From the NCBI GenBank assembly GCA_005879535.1, contig VBKI01000060.1, positions 3,747-67,746 of the forward strand: DNA of 64,000 nt. Reading direction: 5' to 3'. This DNA comes from Deltaproteobacteria bacterium (GTDB lineage Bacteria; Myxococcota; Myxococcia; Myxococcales; 40CM-4-68-19). The first letter of the stretch is position 1; every line of letters starts with the position of its first letter. Below the pieces are notes generated by a model. It ran no database searches, was not told the origin of the DNA, and worked only from the letters and a program-made list of their open reading frames with translations. The position numbers and the translations under genes were made by a program. This document shows, one piece after another, positions 1-9,780 of the stretch.

Positions 1-683
<683 letters not shown>

Positions 684-684
<1 letters not shown>

Positions 685-703
685 CACCCGCTCCCGCGGG
701 CGT
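684..703. terminator. Hairpin between integrase stop and ihfA stop
   Basis: The bases ACACCCGC and GCGGGCGT form an 8-bp stem (one G-T pair) around a 4-base loop. It lies between two converging genes, touching the integrase stop codon and 7 bases from the ihfA stop. There is only a weak T-run on either side, so it is a plausible but not strong bidirectional intrinsic terminator. Confidence 0.4.
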
Positions 704-710
704 CAACGCT

Positions 711-992
711 TCAGGCCGACTTGTTGAGCGCGTTCTTCAGGACCTGCGAGGGCCGGAACGTCAGCACGCGCCGAGCGGAGATTTCGATCTCCTGCCCGGT
801 CTGCGGATTGCGGCCGACGCGCGACTTCTTCTCGCGCACGACGAAGTTGCCGAACCCGGAGAGCTTGATCTTTTCGCCGCGCTCCAGCGTGTCCTTCAGC
901 GTGTCGAAAACCATCTCGACGATCTCGGCGGACTCCTTCTTGGAGAATCCGACTTTGCCGCAAACGCTGTCGATGACGTCAGCCTTGGTCAT
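711..992 (-). CDS. ihfA: Integration host factor alpha subunit
   Basis: A 93-residue member of the HU/IHF family of DNA-bending nucleoid proteins. The N-terminal helices (MTKADVIDSVCGKVGFSKKE) and the beta-arm (FGNFVVREKKSRVGRNPQTG, then ARRVLTFRPSQVLK) match IhfA better than HU, and a position downstream of pheT is the usual one for ihfA. The start chosen is the ATG at 990-992; the frame stays open upstream but that part has no family match. There is no clear Shine-Dalgarno sequence; TTGACC (1023-1028) and TACTGT (999-1004), 18 bases apart and 6 bases from the ATG, could give a nearly leaderless mRNA. Unlike the usual order, a plus-strand gene separates it from pheT, so it has its own promoter. 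Confidence 0.93.
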   Translation of the reverse strand: MTKADVIDSVCGKVGFSKKESAEIVEMVFDTLKDTLERGEKIKLSGFGNFVVREKKSRVGRNPQTGQEIEISARRVLTFRPSQVLKNALNKSA

Positions 993-1136
993 GGCACGAC
1001 AGTACACGGACAGCGCCAACTCGGTCAAACCCCGAAGGAAAAGGCCCTCTCTTACCCGTATGACGCAACGCATTAGCGCAGCGCGGCGCAGCCCTTGAGA
1101 AGCATCTCCAGGACCGCTCTGCTAGCGTTCGCGCCG

Positions 1137-1757
1137 ATGCAGTTCTGGTTCGATTTCGCCTCCACGTATAGCTACGTCGCCGCTCTCCGCGTCGCGGACG
1201 AGTGTGCGGGCGCCGGTGTGGAATTGGAGTACAAGCCGTTCCTCCTCGGGCCGATCTTCACCCAGCTGCTCGGCATCAAGGATTCTCCGTTCAACGTGGA
1301 GCCGATCCGGGGCCGGTACATGTGGCGCGACCTCGAACGCCTCTGCGAAAAACACCGGCTTCCCTGGCGTCGCCCAACGGTCTTCCCGCGCAACAGCCTG
1401 CTGGCCGCTCGCGTGGCCTGCTGCGCCGGAACCGCGATCTCCACGCTCACGCGAGCGATCTTCGGCGCCAACTTCGCCGACGATCGCGACATCGCGGATC
1501 CCGCAGTGCTGCGCGAGATTATCGATTCCAGTGGCGCCGATGGACGCCGACTCGTCGATCTCGCGCAGACGCCGGAAGTCAAAGCGCAGCTTCGCGCCAA
1601 CACCGCCGAGGCGCAGCGGCTCGGCATCTTCGGCGCACCGGATTTCGTCGCCGATGGCGAGCTCTTCTTCGGGCAGGACCGGCTGGAGGATGCCATCGCA
1701 TGGGCGCAGCGCTCCGAAAGATTCAAGCGCGGATTTCCGCCCCCAACCGTGCCTTGA
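1137..1757 (+). CDS. DsbA-family protein, 2-hydroxychromene-2-carboxylate isomerase-like
   Basis: A 206-residue thioredoxin-fold protein of the HCCA isomerase / kappa-class GST branch of the DsbA family: it opens MQFWFDFASTYSYVAA and closes with IFGAPDFVADGELFFGQDRLEDAIAW, both typical of that family. The N-terminal FASTYSY box has Ser where DsbA has its CXXC, so it is not expected to be a disulfide oxidase; the named enzymes use glutathione in aromatic breakdown. The ATG at 1137 is preferred to an upstream TTG at 1095. Its 3' end overlaps the pheT 3' end by 35 bases, convergently. It sits alone between pheT and ihfA, apparently inserted into an otherwise conserved cluster; no pathway partners are nearby, so its substrate is unknown. 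Confidence 0.85.
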   Translation: MQFWFDFASTYSYVAALRVADECAGAGVELEYKPFLLGPIFTQLLGIKDSPFNVEPIRGRYMWRDLERLCEKHRLPWRRPTVFPRNSLLAARVACCAGTAISTLTRAIFGANFADDRDIADPAVLREIIDSSGADGRRLVDLAQTPEVKAQLRANTAEAQRLGIFGAPDFVADGELFFGQDRLEDAIAWAQRSERFKRGFPPPTVP

Positions 1758-4116
1758 GCCGATCGCGGATCGCGGTGCAGAGCGCGTCCGCTTCGGCGTC
1801 CGTCAGCGTGCGATCCGGCGCTCTGAGCGAAAGGCCGAACGCGACGCTCTTGCGTCCCTCCGGCACCGGCGCCCCCCGGTACACGTCGAAGAGGGTGACC
1901 CGCTCGAGCAGCTTCCCTCCATCCGCGGCACGGATCTCCCCGAGCAGTTTCTCCGCCGGAACGTTGGCGTCAACCACGAACGCCAGGTCCCGCGCGACGG
2001 CCGGGAACCTGGGCACCCCGCGAAGCTGCTTCAGCGCGAGGGAACGCTCGAGCAGCGCCTCCCAGTCCAGCTCGGCGAGATACGTCCCGGCAGGCACCTC
2101 GAAATGCGCGGCGACTGCCGGATGCACTTGCCCGAGATGTCCCGCGGCTTGCCCTGCGACGAGCAAAGCCGACGCGCTCGCCGGATGCAGCGCCCGATGC
2201 GCAGCGAGCTGGTAGCGCGAATCCGCGATTCCCATCGCCTCCAGCACATCCTCGACCACGCCTTTGAGGTCGTAGAAGTCGGCCGCATCGCCGCCGCCAT
2301 TCCAGCTCTTCGCGCGGCGGGCTCCGCTCAAGACCACACCAAGCCGGCGCGGCTCGTGCACCGGCCAGGCCAGCTCGCCCGACGGATGGCGCGCGTCCCG
2401 CTCCGGCAAGTACACGCGGCCGAGCTCATAGAGCTTTACGTCCGGGACGCCGCGCGCGAGGTTGTAGGCGACGTTCCGCAGGAGCCCGGCCAGAAGCGTC
2501 GTGCGCATCGCGCCTTGTTCGGTGGTGAGCGGGTTGGCGAGGCGAATCGCTCGCTGCGCGGAGACCGCCGCCAGGTCTTTCTCCGCCAGGAAGCTGTAGT
2601 TGAGCGCCTCGTCGAAACCGTGCGCCGAGAGCGCGGCGCGGGCGTGCGCAGTGACGCGCCTCTCGGGCGCAACCGCCGCGGTCTCGCCGACGCCCGCGGG
2701 ATGCGGCTTCACCGGGATGGTGTCGTAGCCGCGCAGGCGCGCGATCTCCTCGATGCAGTCGATCTCCCTCGTCAGATCGCGCCGCCAGGAGGGCACACTC
2801 CAACGGCCGTCACCGACCGGAACGAGCTGGAGCGCGCGCAGCCAGCGATCGACCTCCGCGTCGCCGATGGTCACGCCGAGCACCGCCGAGACGCGGCCGG
2901 GCCGGACCATGACCTTCACCGGTTCCCGCGGCGCCGGGTAGACGTCGAGCGCACCGGGCAGCAGCCGACCGCCGGCGAGCTGCACGATCAGCTCCGCGCA
3001 GCGATTCGCGGCCGCTTCCGCCGTTCGCTCGTCCATCCCCCGCTCGAACCGATGCGACGCCTCGGTGTGCAGCGCGTGCCTGCGCGAGGTGCGGCGGATT
3101 CCCGCCGGGTCGAACATGGCGCTCTCCAGCAGGATCCTCGTCGTGCCGTCACCCACCTCGCTGGTCTGACCGCCCATCACGCCCGCAAGCGCGACCGGCT
3201 TCTCGCCGTCGGCGATGACGAGGTCGTCGGCGCTGAGCTTGCGCTCCTTGCCGTCGAGAGTCGTCATCGGTTCGCCTTCGCGCGCGCGGCGCACCAGGAT
3301 TCGCCGGCCAGCGAGCCTGTCCAGGTCGAAACCATGCAGCGGATGCCCGAGCTCGAGCAGCGCCAGATTCGTCGCGTCCACCACGTTGCTGATGGGTCGG
3401 ACCCCACAGGCGCGCAGCCGCTCCTGAACATGAAGGGGAGAGGGACCGATGTGCACGCCCTCGATCACGCGGGCGACATAGCGGGGACACCGCTGCGTGT
3501 CCTCGATGTCGATCCGCGCCGGCAACTCACCCTTCCCGGCCGGCTGCGCCGGTGGCACCCGCACCGCCACTCCCGTGATCGCCGACAGCTCCCGGGCAAT
3601 CCCGAGGTGCGACAACGCGTCGGGCCGATTGGGCGTGACGTTGATCTCGAGAATCGTGTCAGGCACCCCGAGCAGCTCGTCGAGGGGCGTTCCGACCCGG
3701 ACGTCGCGGGGCAGGATCATCAGGCCGGATTGATCGTCGGAGAGTCCGAGCTCGTGCGGCGAGCAGAGCATCCCATCGCTCTCCACGCCGCGAACCTTCG
3801 CCCGCCGGACCTCCATCCCGGCCGGCAACCTCGCACCGGGACGCGCCATCGGTACCACGTCGCCGGCGGAATAATTCTGCGCCCCGCAGACCACCTGATG
3901 CGTTCCGGCGCCGTCGTCCACCTGGCACACGCTCAGCTGATCGCTCCCCGGGATCGGTGACCGCGTCACCACCACCGCCGCGACGACGCCAGGTCCGAGG
4001 GCGCGCCTCTCGCGACCCTCGACCTCGAGGCCGATGGCCGTCAGCTTGCTCGCGATCTCGTCGTCGGAGAGCGCGACCGGGCAAAGCTCGCGCAGCCAGC
4101 TCAGCGAGATCTTCAT
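1723..4116 (-). CDS. pheT: Phenylalanine--tRNA ligase beta subunit
   Basis: A 797-residue PheT, the normal length for the long bacterial form. It opens MKISLSWLRELCPV; residues about 40-150 form the EMAP/OB tRNA-binding domain (GMLCSPHELGL), followed by the B3/4 editing domain, the B5 domain, the catalytic-like core, and the C-terminal ferredoxin-fold anticodon-binding domain (RFPAVARDLAFVVD, FDVYRG). With PheS it forms the alpha2-beta2 enzyme that charges tRNA-Phe; the beta subunit edits mischarged Tyr. Its ATG overlaps the pheS stop (ATGA at 4113-4116), so the two subunits are translationally coupled. Confidence 0.98.
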   Translation of the reverse strand: MKISLSWLRELCPVALSDDEIASKLTAIGLEVEGRERRALGPGVVAAVVVTRSPIPGSDQLSVCQVDDGAGTHQVVCGAQNYSAGDVVPMARPGARLPAGMEVRRAKVRGVESDGMLCSPHELGLSDDQSGLMILPRDVRVGTPLDELLGVPDTILEINVTPNRPDALSHLGIARELSAITGVAVRVPPAQPAGKGELPARIDIEDTQRCPRYVARVIEGVHIGPSPLHVQERLRACGVRPISNVVDATNLALLELGHPLHGFDLDRLAGRRILVRRAREGEPMTTLDGKERKLSADDLVIADGEKPVALAGVMGGQTSEVGDGTTRILLESAMFDPAGIRRTSRRHALHTEASHRFERGMDERTAEAAANRCAELIVQLAGGRLLPGALDVYPAPREPVKVMVRPGRVSAVLGVTIGDAEVDRWLRALQLVPVGDGRWSVPSWRRDLTREIDCIEEIARLRGYDTIPVKPHPAGVGETAAVAPERRVTAHARAALSAHGFDEALNYSFLAEKDLAAVSAQRAIRLANPLTTEQGAMRTTLLAGLLRNVAYNLARGVPDVKLYELGRVYLPERDARHPSGELAWPVHEPRRLGVVLSGARRAKSWNGGGDAADFYDLKGVVEDVLEAMGIADSRYQLAAHRALHPASASALLVAGQAAGHLGQVHPAVAAHFEVPAGTYLAELDWEALLERSLALKQLRGVPRFPAVARDLAFVVDANVPAEKLLGEIRAADGGKLLERVTLFDVYRGAPVPEGRKSVAFGLSLRAPDRTLTDAEADALCTAIRDRLKARLGAEIRA

Positions 4117-5183
4117 AGCTGCTCCAGGAACCGGACGTCGTTCTCGAACAGCGTGCGCAGGTCATCGAGGTCGTGGCGCAGCATGGCCAGCCGATCGATG
4201 CCGACGCCGAAGGCGTAGCCCGTGAACTGCTCCGGGTCATACCCGACGCCCGCCAGCACGTCGGGGTTGACCATGCCGGCGCCGAGGACCTCGAGCCAGC
4301 CGCTTCCCTTGCACAGCTTGCACCCTTTTCCGCCGCAAAGCGGGTGCGAGATGTCGACCTCGGCGGACGGCTCGGTGAACGGGAAATAGCTGGGGCGCAG
4401 TCGCGTCTGGATCGTCGGCCCGAAGAACGCCTTGACGAAAGCGTCGAGCGTTCCGCGCATGTGCGCCATCGAGATGCCTTCCTCGACGTGCAGGCACTCG
4501 ACCTGGTGGAACATCGGCGTGTGCGTCGGATCCGAGTCGGAGCGGTACACCTTGCCGGGGCAGATGATCCGGACGGGCGGCTGGCGGCCGAGCATCGCGC
4601 GCACCTGGACGGGGCTGGTGTGCGTGCGCAGCAGGAGCTGCTGCATGGCTCCCTTCGTGGGAGGCGAGCCCGGCGGGGGCGGCGGTTGCGACGCCACGTC
4701 GATGAAGAATGTGTCCTGCATGTCGCGCGCCGGGTGATCGGGCGGAAACCCGAGCTTCTCGAAGTTGTAAAGGTCCCATTCGATCTCGGGGCCATCGGCG
4801 ACGTGGAACCCGAGCCGGGCGAAGATCTCCACGATGTCGTCCATCGCCTGGCTCACCGGATGGCGGTGTCCGCGGCGCCGCGTCCGTCCGGGCAGCGTGA
4901 CGTCCAGCTTCTCGCGATTGAGATCCTTGTCCAGCTCGCGGCGGCCGACGTTCCGCCGTGCGTCCTCGAGCAGCGACTCGAAGGTCGCGATGGCGTCGGT
5001 GACGAGCTTGCCCACCCGTGGCCGATCCGCTGCCGCAATGGCGCCGAGCGACTTGCGCAGTCCCGAGAGCGAGCCGCTCTTGCCGAGGTACTTCACCCGC
5101 GCAGCCTCGACCTGTTGTTCGCTCTGCGCCGCGGACAGCTCCTGCCGCGCCTCGGCGAGCAATGCGTCGATCCGGTCGATCAC
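4113..5183 (-). CDS. pheS: Phenylalanine--tRNA ligase alpha subunit
   Basis: A 356-residue class II synthetase catalytic subunit. The N-terminal coiled coil (IDRIDALLAEARQEL, KYLGKSGSLSGLRK) is followed by the core with motif 2 (FHQVECLHVEEGISMAHM) and motif 3 (FGVGIDRLAMLRHDL). It binds Phe and ATP and forms phenylalanyl-adenylate. The start is the GTG at 5181-5183, preceded by GAAGGAG at a good distance; the frame continues upstream for a further 180 codons over rplT but without family similarity. It lies 77 bases after rplT, with a hairpin plus T-rich stretch in between that may attenuate transcription into pheST. Confidence 0.97.
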   Translation of the reverse strand: MIDRIDALLAEARQELSAAQSEQQVEAARVKYLGKSGSLSGLRKSLGAIAAADRPRVGKLVTDAIATFESLLEDARRNVGRRELDKDLNREKLDVTLPGRTRRRGHRHPVSQAMDDIVEIFARLGFHVADGPEIEWDLYNFEKLGFPPDHPARDMQDTFFIDVASQPPPPPGSPPTKGAMQQLLLRTHTSPVQVRAMLGRQPPVRIICPGKVYRSDSDPTHTPMFHQVECLHVEEGISMAHMRGTLDAFVKAFFGPTIQTRLRPSYFPFTEPSAEVDISHPLCGGKGCKLCKGSGWLEVLGAGMVNPDVLAGVGYDPEQFTGYAFGVGIDRLAMLRHDLDDLRTLFENDVRFLEQL

Positions 5184-5194
5184 CTCATGCTCCT

Positions 5195-5236
5195 TCGGAA
5201 ACGACGAAAGCCGCGCCGGGATTCGCCCGACGCGGC
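5195..5236 (-). terminator. Hairpin with T-rich tail between rplT and pheS
   Basis: On the minus strand GCCGCG pairs with CGCGGC, with an inner CGGG/CCCG stem, at 5210-5236, followed by TTTCGTCGTTTCC. It has the form of an intrinsic terminator and lies between the ribosomal-protein genes and pheS. Partial readthrough would make it an attenuator of pheST; no leader peptide like E. coli pheM is visible in the 25 bases between the rplT stop and the stem. Confidence 0.5.
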
Positions 5237-5260
5237 CTCGTTGGGAACTGCCTCGAGTGC

Positions 5261-5605
5261 CTACGCCGCGGCGCGCTTGGCGATCGCGGCAAACGCCTGT
5301 GGATCGGCTACGGCGATGTCCGCCAGAACCTTGCGGTCCAGGACGATGTTCGCCTTCTTCAGGCCAGCGATGAAGCGCGAGTACGAGACGCCGTTCAGCC
5401 GCGCCGCCGCGTTGATCCGCGCGATCCAGAGCGAGCGGAAGTCGCGGCGGCGCACGCGGCGGCCCCGGGCCGACTGCATCATCGCGCGCTCGACGGCCTC
5501 GATCGCGCGTTTGTAGGTGCCGTGACGCCGGCCGCGGAAGCCCTTCGCGAGCTTCAGGACGCGATTTCTCCGGCGACGAGCCTTGAATCCACGCTTGACG
5601 CGCAT
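5261..5605 (-). CDS. rplT: 50S ribosomal protein L20
   Basis: A 114-residue L20 with the diagnostic Arg/Lys-rich N-terminus ([29 protein letters not shown]) and the conserved [21 protein letters not shown] segment. It binds 23S rRNA early in large-subunit assembly and in many bacteria also represses its own operon. It follows rpmI by 83 bases in the standard infC-rpmI-rplT order. Confidence 0.98.
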   Translation of the reverse strand: MRVKRGFKARRRRNRVLKLAKGFRGRRHGTYKRAIEAVERAMMQSARGRRVRRRDFRSLWIARINAAARLNGVSYSRFIAGLKKANIVLDRKVLADIAVADPQAFAAIAKRAAA

Positions 5606-5688
5606 GTCCTTCTCTCCTCGTCCACCACCGGGGACTTCCCGGAGGCCCGCCGCGGGCGCTGGTCCATGCGGCGAGTGTGGGGCCTTGC

Positions 5689-5898
5689 TTACTTCGGCAG
5701 GCCGTAGGGCAACGCTTTCTTGAGGTGTCGTTCATCCCGGCGCTGCAGGATGAGCGCGTTGCCCAACCGGTTCTTGCGCTTGCGGTTCTTTCCCAGCGAC
5801 AGGTTGTGGCGCCGGCCGGCCTTGCCAGCCTTGATCTTGCCCGAACCGGTCATGCGGAAGCGCTTCACGGCGCTCCGCTTCGTCTTCAACTTCGGCAT
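5689..5898 (-). CDS. rpmI: 50S ribosomal protein L35
   Basis: A 69-residue basic protein starting [20 protein letters not shown] with the family's [17 protein letters not shown] middle, the full length of L35. It is a structural protein of the large subunit. It lies 60 bases downstream of infC and is presumably cotranscribed with it. Confidence 0.98.
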   Translation of the reverse strand: MPKLKTKRSAVKRFRMTGSGKIKAGKAGRRHNLSLGKNRKRKNRLGNALILQRRDERHLKKALPYGLPK

Positions 5899-5958
5899 CT
5901 TGCGGATCCTTCCGGTCGCTGCGAAAGACGGCGCTTGTACACGCGCCGTCCCTGACCG

Positions 5959-6630
<672 letters not shown>

Positions 6631-6670
6631 GGCAGACTCCCTGGTTTGAGGCCTTGCTCTGAAAATGATT

Positions 6671-6707
6671 CCGGCGGGACCCCGGGCGATTCAAGGGGCA
6701 CCGCCGG
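6671..6707 (-). promoter_or_regulatory. Strong hairpin in the infC leader
   Basis: CCGGCGG pairs with CCGCCGG, and an inner CCCC pairs with GGGG, giving a bipartite stem about 40 bases upstream of the infC start codon; on the minus strand it is followed by AATCATTTTC. It lies within the predicted 5' untranslated region. In other phyla the infC-rpmI-rplT leader carries an L20-responsive attenuator, so a regulatory role is plausible, but no sequence match to a known L20 leader class was established. Confidence 0.4.
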
Positions 6708-6752
6708 CTTGAACCTACGCTCGTGTAGTGAAAATCCCGCAGCAGCCCGCGC

Positions 6753-6780
6753 ATGGTAGCGAGTGTAAGCCTCGTGTCAA
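6753..6780 (-). promoter_or_regulatory. Candidate sigma-70-type promoter of the infC operon
   Basis: On the minus strand a perfect -35 hexamer TTGACA (6775-6780) is followed after 16 bases by TACCAT (6753-6758; 4 of 6 to TATAAT). Transcription would begin near 6746, giving a leader of about 115 bases to infC that contains the hairpin at 6671-6707. With this promoter infC does not depend on readthrough from thrS, which lies 3 kb upstream. Confidence 0.5.
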
Positions 6781-6841
6781 GGGCAGCGGACGCGCGTGCG
6801 TGCCACCGGATGTGCGCCGCTACACTGCTGTAGAAGGAGCC

Positions 6842-7114
6842 ATGCTTTGTCTCCTCCTCGCCCTTCTCGCCGCCCCGCCAGAAGACATGGCGGCGCGCGT
6901 GAGCCGACCGGTTGCTCTTCGCGTCCCCGGAATGGACAAAGTCCGAGTCCAGCGCGATCTCGTTTACGATCCCGGCAGCGGTCTGCGTCTGGACGCCTAC
7001 ACGCCTCCGCGGTCCCGGCGCCATCCGGTCGTCGTCCTGTTGCACGGCGGCGTGCCCGACGACGTGCCTGTTCGTCCCTCGAGTGCCGCTGAACGACGCT
7101 TCGCCGTTCAATAG
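6842..7114 (+). pseudogene. Truncated alpha/beta-hydrolase (esterase) gene, N-terminal remnant
   Basis: The ATG at 6842 is preceded by a good ribosome site (AGAAGGAG) and encodes a signal-peptide-like start (MLCLLLALLAAPP) followed by VYDPGSGLRLDAYTPP and HPVVVLLHGG, the N-terminal strand and oxyanion-hole HGG of secreted esterases and dienelactone-hydrolase-type enzymes. After HGG the similarity stops; the frame ends 90 codons in, where the unrelated gene ending at 7161 begins on the other strand. The nucleophile Ser and the catalytic His are missing, so this is an esterase cut off by rearrangement. No continuation is seen in the other frames. Confidence 0.6.
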
Positions 7115-7160
7115 GGTGCCGCGGCTATGGACGTGCGACCTGCGTCGAGTGACTCCGGCA

Positions 7161-9632
7161 TTAGGGGCACTGGAAATTCGTGCAGCTCGTCCTGCAGAAG
7201 AGTCCGTCGGAACAGCAATCGACCAGGCCATCAGCGCACTTCGGTGGCGGCGGAGGAGGAGGGGGCGGCGGAGGGTCACAGCGGTTCGAGACATTGCAGG
7301 TCGACCCATCGACGGCGCACTGGCCGCACCAGATGTAGCCGCCGCATCCGTCGTCGATCGAGCCGCATACGGCACCCACCGCCGCGCACGTCCTCGGAAT
7401 GCAGGCGCTGCAATCATCCGGACAAGAGTTGATCTTCGCGCCCGACGAGTTCCGCGCCGGCTGACATACGGCGGCATGAGCTCCCATCAAGAGCGGCCAG
7501 TCCGGCGCGACTCCGGGGATCGCGGAGTCGTCCGCGAAATTCCGACGGACGGACAAAGACAGCGTGCCGCCGCCGGCGTGTGACAAGGACACCGTCCAAT
7601 CGCTGGGAAGATCGCGGTCGGCGCTGCCAACGAAGTAACCATACGGTTGTTGGTTCGCAATATAGGCTGCAAAGTTCGAATCGCCGGCCCACCCGTTCGC
7701 GGAGTCCTGCCGCGTCAGGTTGTAGTCTGGATGGACGGCGCCGACGCACAGGGGAAGAGCAGGTTCGTAGTCAGGAACCTTGAACGTCGCCTGGAGTCCG
7801 TCGAAAGCAGTGTGCGTGGCAAAGGGATAAGGCGCGTGCGACATGGCCTTGATGTGGACAGTACTGGTCTTTGGCACATCCTGCTGGTGCAACCATGTCA
7901 TCGCCACCGCAGGGTGCAGTTCCGTCCTGTAGCCGTAATCAAAGCCATAGGCCACAGCGGTATGTCCGCAGTCAAAGACGGGTACCCCGCGGACCGCGGC
8001 CTGGTCCCCGCGCGTGGGAAAATCGGCCCGCCACCCATCATTGTTCACGACCGTTGGTGGAAGAGGCTTGGGCTCACCGGTGCTCCGGTCGACGACGAAG
8101 AAGTCGCTCGGTTCGCGCGTGCGCAACATGATCGGGCCAGTCAGGCTCGAGGTCCAATATGTCGCGGGTCCCTGACGGGGATACAGGTACATCCACTCAG
8201 CCTCGATCCCCAAAACCGGAATCGACCCGTCCTCGGGAGCCATCTTGTTGGCCCATCCGAGGAGGGATCCGTCGATGTAACCGTCCGGTCGAAGCGGGAT
8301 GATATGCACGTTGAAGTCGCGGTCACGATGGTGCGGCGTCCAGTCGTCGTGCGCGACTCTTGTATAGGCGCATACGTTCGACGCCGAGCCAGGCTGCAGC
8401 GAGGTTCCCTGGGGGACGGTACACGACAGACCGTCGCGCACGCAGCCAGCCTCATCGGTCCAGCCGCCTCCGGAAACGATTCCAGCGGCGGTGCCCAGGT
8501 AGTACGGGAAGTTCGAGTACACGTAGTGGAAGTGGTCGTCCGTCGGCGGGATGCTGAAGTTTTGCAGCGCAGTGGTGACTGCGTCGTCGAATTTATACGG
8601 GCAATAGGTGATGCCCGGCGTGTTGAACATGATCCCTGGATTCACATAGCTGAGATTGAGCTTCGGTGGCGACGTCGGGCACGGAAAGACGAAAACGCCC
8701 GAGTTTCCGATCAGGTCGTTCGAGCCCCCGATCGGCGAAATGCCGTGCACGTAGATCTTCTTGTTTCTGAGCTGGTAGTTGAGCGCCGCGCTAATCGGAA
8801 TGTCGAAGCGGAGGGCCGTCGCTCCGTCGAGCTTGCAGGCTGAGGCGACGTCGGGCTCGCTCGCGAGATTGGCGGTGGCCGCCGTCACGAAGGTGCCGGA
8901 ACCCGCGGGTCCGCCCGCATAGAGGTGAACGTTGATCGAACCGGCCACTCCGTGGGCGCATGCCCAACCGGGGATGTGCTGCGCGTCGGATGCGGTGGGA
9001 AAGATCCCGTCGATGTTGCCGACGACGGCGCCATCGGGAAACTTGAAGGCGCCCGAATTGGACAGCAGGTCATTTGTGGTTCCAACCGGCGAGATCCCGT
9101 GCACGTAGATCGGCGCCGACTTGAACTGGCTGACCATCGACGGCGTGATGGGAATGTCGAACCGGTATGCACCACCGCTGACGTAACAAGCCTGCGCGAC
9201 GGCTGGTTCGCTCGCGACGCTCGCGGTAGCCGCGGTGACGAACGTGCCGGACCCGGCCGGTCCTCCTGCGTAGACGTGAACGTCGATCGATCGCGCGACG
9301 TACTTTGCGCATGCCCAACCCACGATCCGTGGCTGCCCGGCGCGTGACGGAGCCCCGTCGATATAGCCGGTGATCTTGCCATACGCGATCATGCATGAAC
9401 CGTCGCCGTCGCAGATTCCGGCGCCACCGTTGCACGATGTCCCATAGGCCAGCGGCAACAGATCCCAGCCGCCGGTATCGGACGAGCAGATCGCCTTGTT
9501 GCACTCCGGAACGTACGGCGCTGGTCCGCAACGACCCAGTGCCATCGCACGCATCGGAACGCCCGCTGCAAGTACGCAGGCGGTCAGGAACAGACTTCGA
9601 GTCGACAAGTGGTTGGCAACGCCCCGAGCCAT
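7161..9632 (-). CDS. Large secreted protein with two tandem repeats and Cys-rich C-terminus
   Basis: An 823-residue exported protein; the ATG at 9630-9632 follows GGAGGAGGGAAG and starts a signal peptide (STRSLFLTACVLAAG, likely cleaved near AMA-LG). After a Cys-rich N-terminal part come two copies of a ~110-residue module (GYIDG..IVGWACAK..DVHVYAGGPAGSGTF..IYVHGISP and GNIDG..IPGWACAH..NVHLYAGGPAGSGTF..IYVHGISP), then about 400 residues I do not recognise (FNVHIIPLRPDGYIDG, FDCGHTAVAYGFDYGYRTELHP), then the Cys array ACIPRTCAAVGAVCGSIDDGCGGYIWCGQC typical of myxobacterial secreted proteins, an 11-proline linker and a last Cys-rich segment. Base composition is visibly less GC-rich than the neighbours, suggesting acquisition. 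The gene separates thrS from infC. No function is assigned. Confidence 0.85.
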   Translation of the reverse strand: MARGVANHLSTRSLFLTACVLAAGVPMRAMALGRCGPAPYVPECNKAICSSDTGGWDLLPLAYGTSCNGGAGICDGDGSCMIAYGKITGYIDGAPSRAGQPRIVGWACAKYVARSIDVHVYAGGPAGSGTFVTAATASVASEPAVAQACYVSGGAYRFDIPITPSMVSQFKSAPIYVHGISPVGTTNDLLSNSGAFKFPDGAVVGNIDGIFPTASDAQHIPGWACAHGVAGSINVHLYAGGPAGSGTFVTAATANLASEPDVASACKLDGATALRFDIPISAALNYQLRNKKIYVHGISPIGGSNDLIGNSGVFVFPCPTSPPKLNLSYVNPGIMFNTPGITYCPYKFDDAVTTALQNFSIPPTDDHFHYVYSNFPYYLGTAAGIVSGGGWTDEAGCVRDGLSCTVPQGTSLQPGSASNVCAYTRVAHDDWTPHHRDRDFNVHIIPLRPDGYIDGSLLGWANKMAPEDGSIPVLGIEAEWMYLYPRQGPATYWTSSLTGPIMLRTREPSDFFVVDRSTGEPKPLPPTVVNNDGWRADFPTRGDQAAVRGVPVFDCGHTAVAYGFDYGYRTELHPAVAMTWLHQQDVPKTSTVHIKAMSHAPYPFATHTAFDGLQATFKVPDYEPALPLCVGAVHPDYNLTRQDSANGWAGDSNFAAYIANQQPYGYFVGSADRDLPSDWTVSLSHAGGGTLSLSVRRNFADDSAIPGVAPDWPLLMGAHAAVCQPARNSSGAKINSCPDDCSACIPRTCAAVGAVCGSIDDGCGGYIWCGQCAVDGSTCNVSNRCDPPPPPPPPPPPKCADGLVDCCSDGLFCRTSCTNFQCP
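8685..9372 (-). repeat. Tandem duplicated module inside the secreted protein gene
   Basis: Two adjacent units of about 340 bases (roughly 9030-9372 and 8685-9020) encode the same module: [GY/GN]IDG, a WACA box, the nearly identical HVYAGGPAGSGTFVTAAT / HLYAGGPAGSGTFVTAAT stretch, a Cys, FDIPI, and IYVHGISP. The DNA is diverged but the protein pattern is clear, pointing to an old intragenic duplication, with lectin- or carbohydrate-binding-like architecture only as a guess. Confidence 0.75.
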
Positions 9633-9780
9633 CGGACTTCCCTCCTCCGGACTCTGCTGCGGCCGGGCCCGACGCGACGTGGTCTGCTGGAACTCCCCCT
9701 CAACAGCGCGCGGATGGTGGCATACGCGAAGAACGCGCACAAATACGGAGCTCTTTATTCAATGATTGCGGGAGGATCCG

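Noticed and set aside
1204-3960. 918-codon open frame on the plus strand over pheT
   Set aside because: It lies opposite a complete, well-matched pheT; composition is Arg/Pro-rich shadow text from high-GC antisense codons, with no family match.
4659-4700. Short G-rich run in pheS antisense, considered as a repeat
   Set aside because: It encodes a Pro-rich stretch in PheS (PPPPPGSPP) and is explained by coding.
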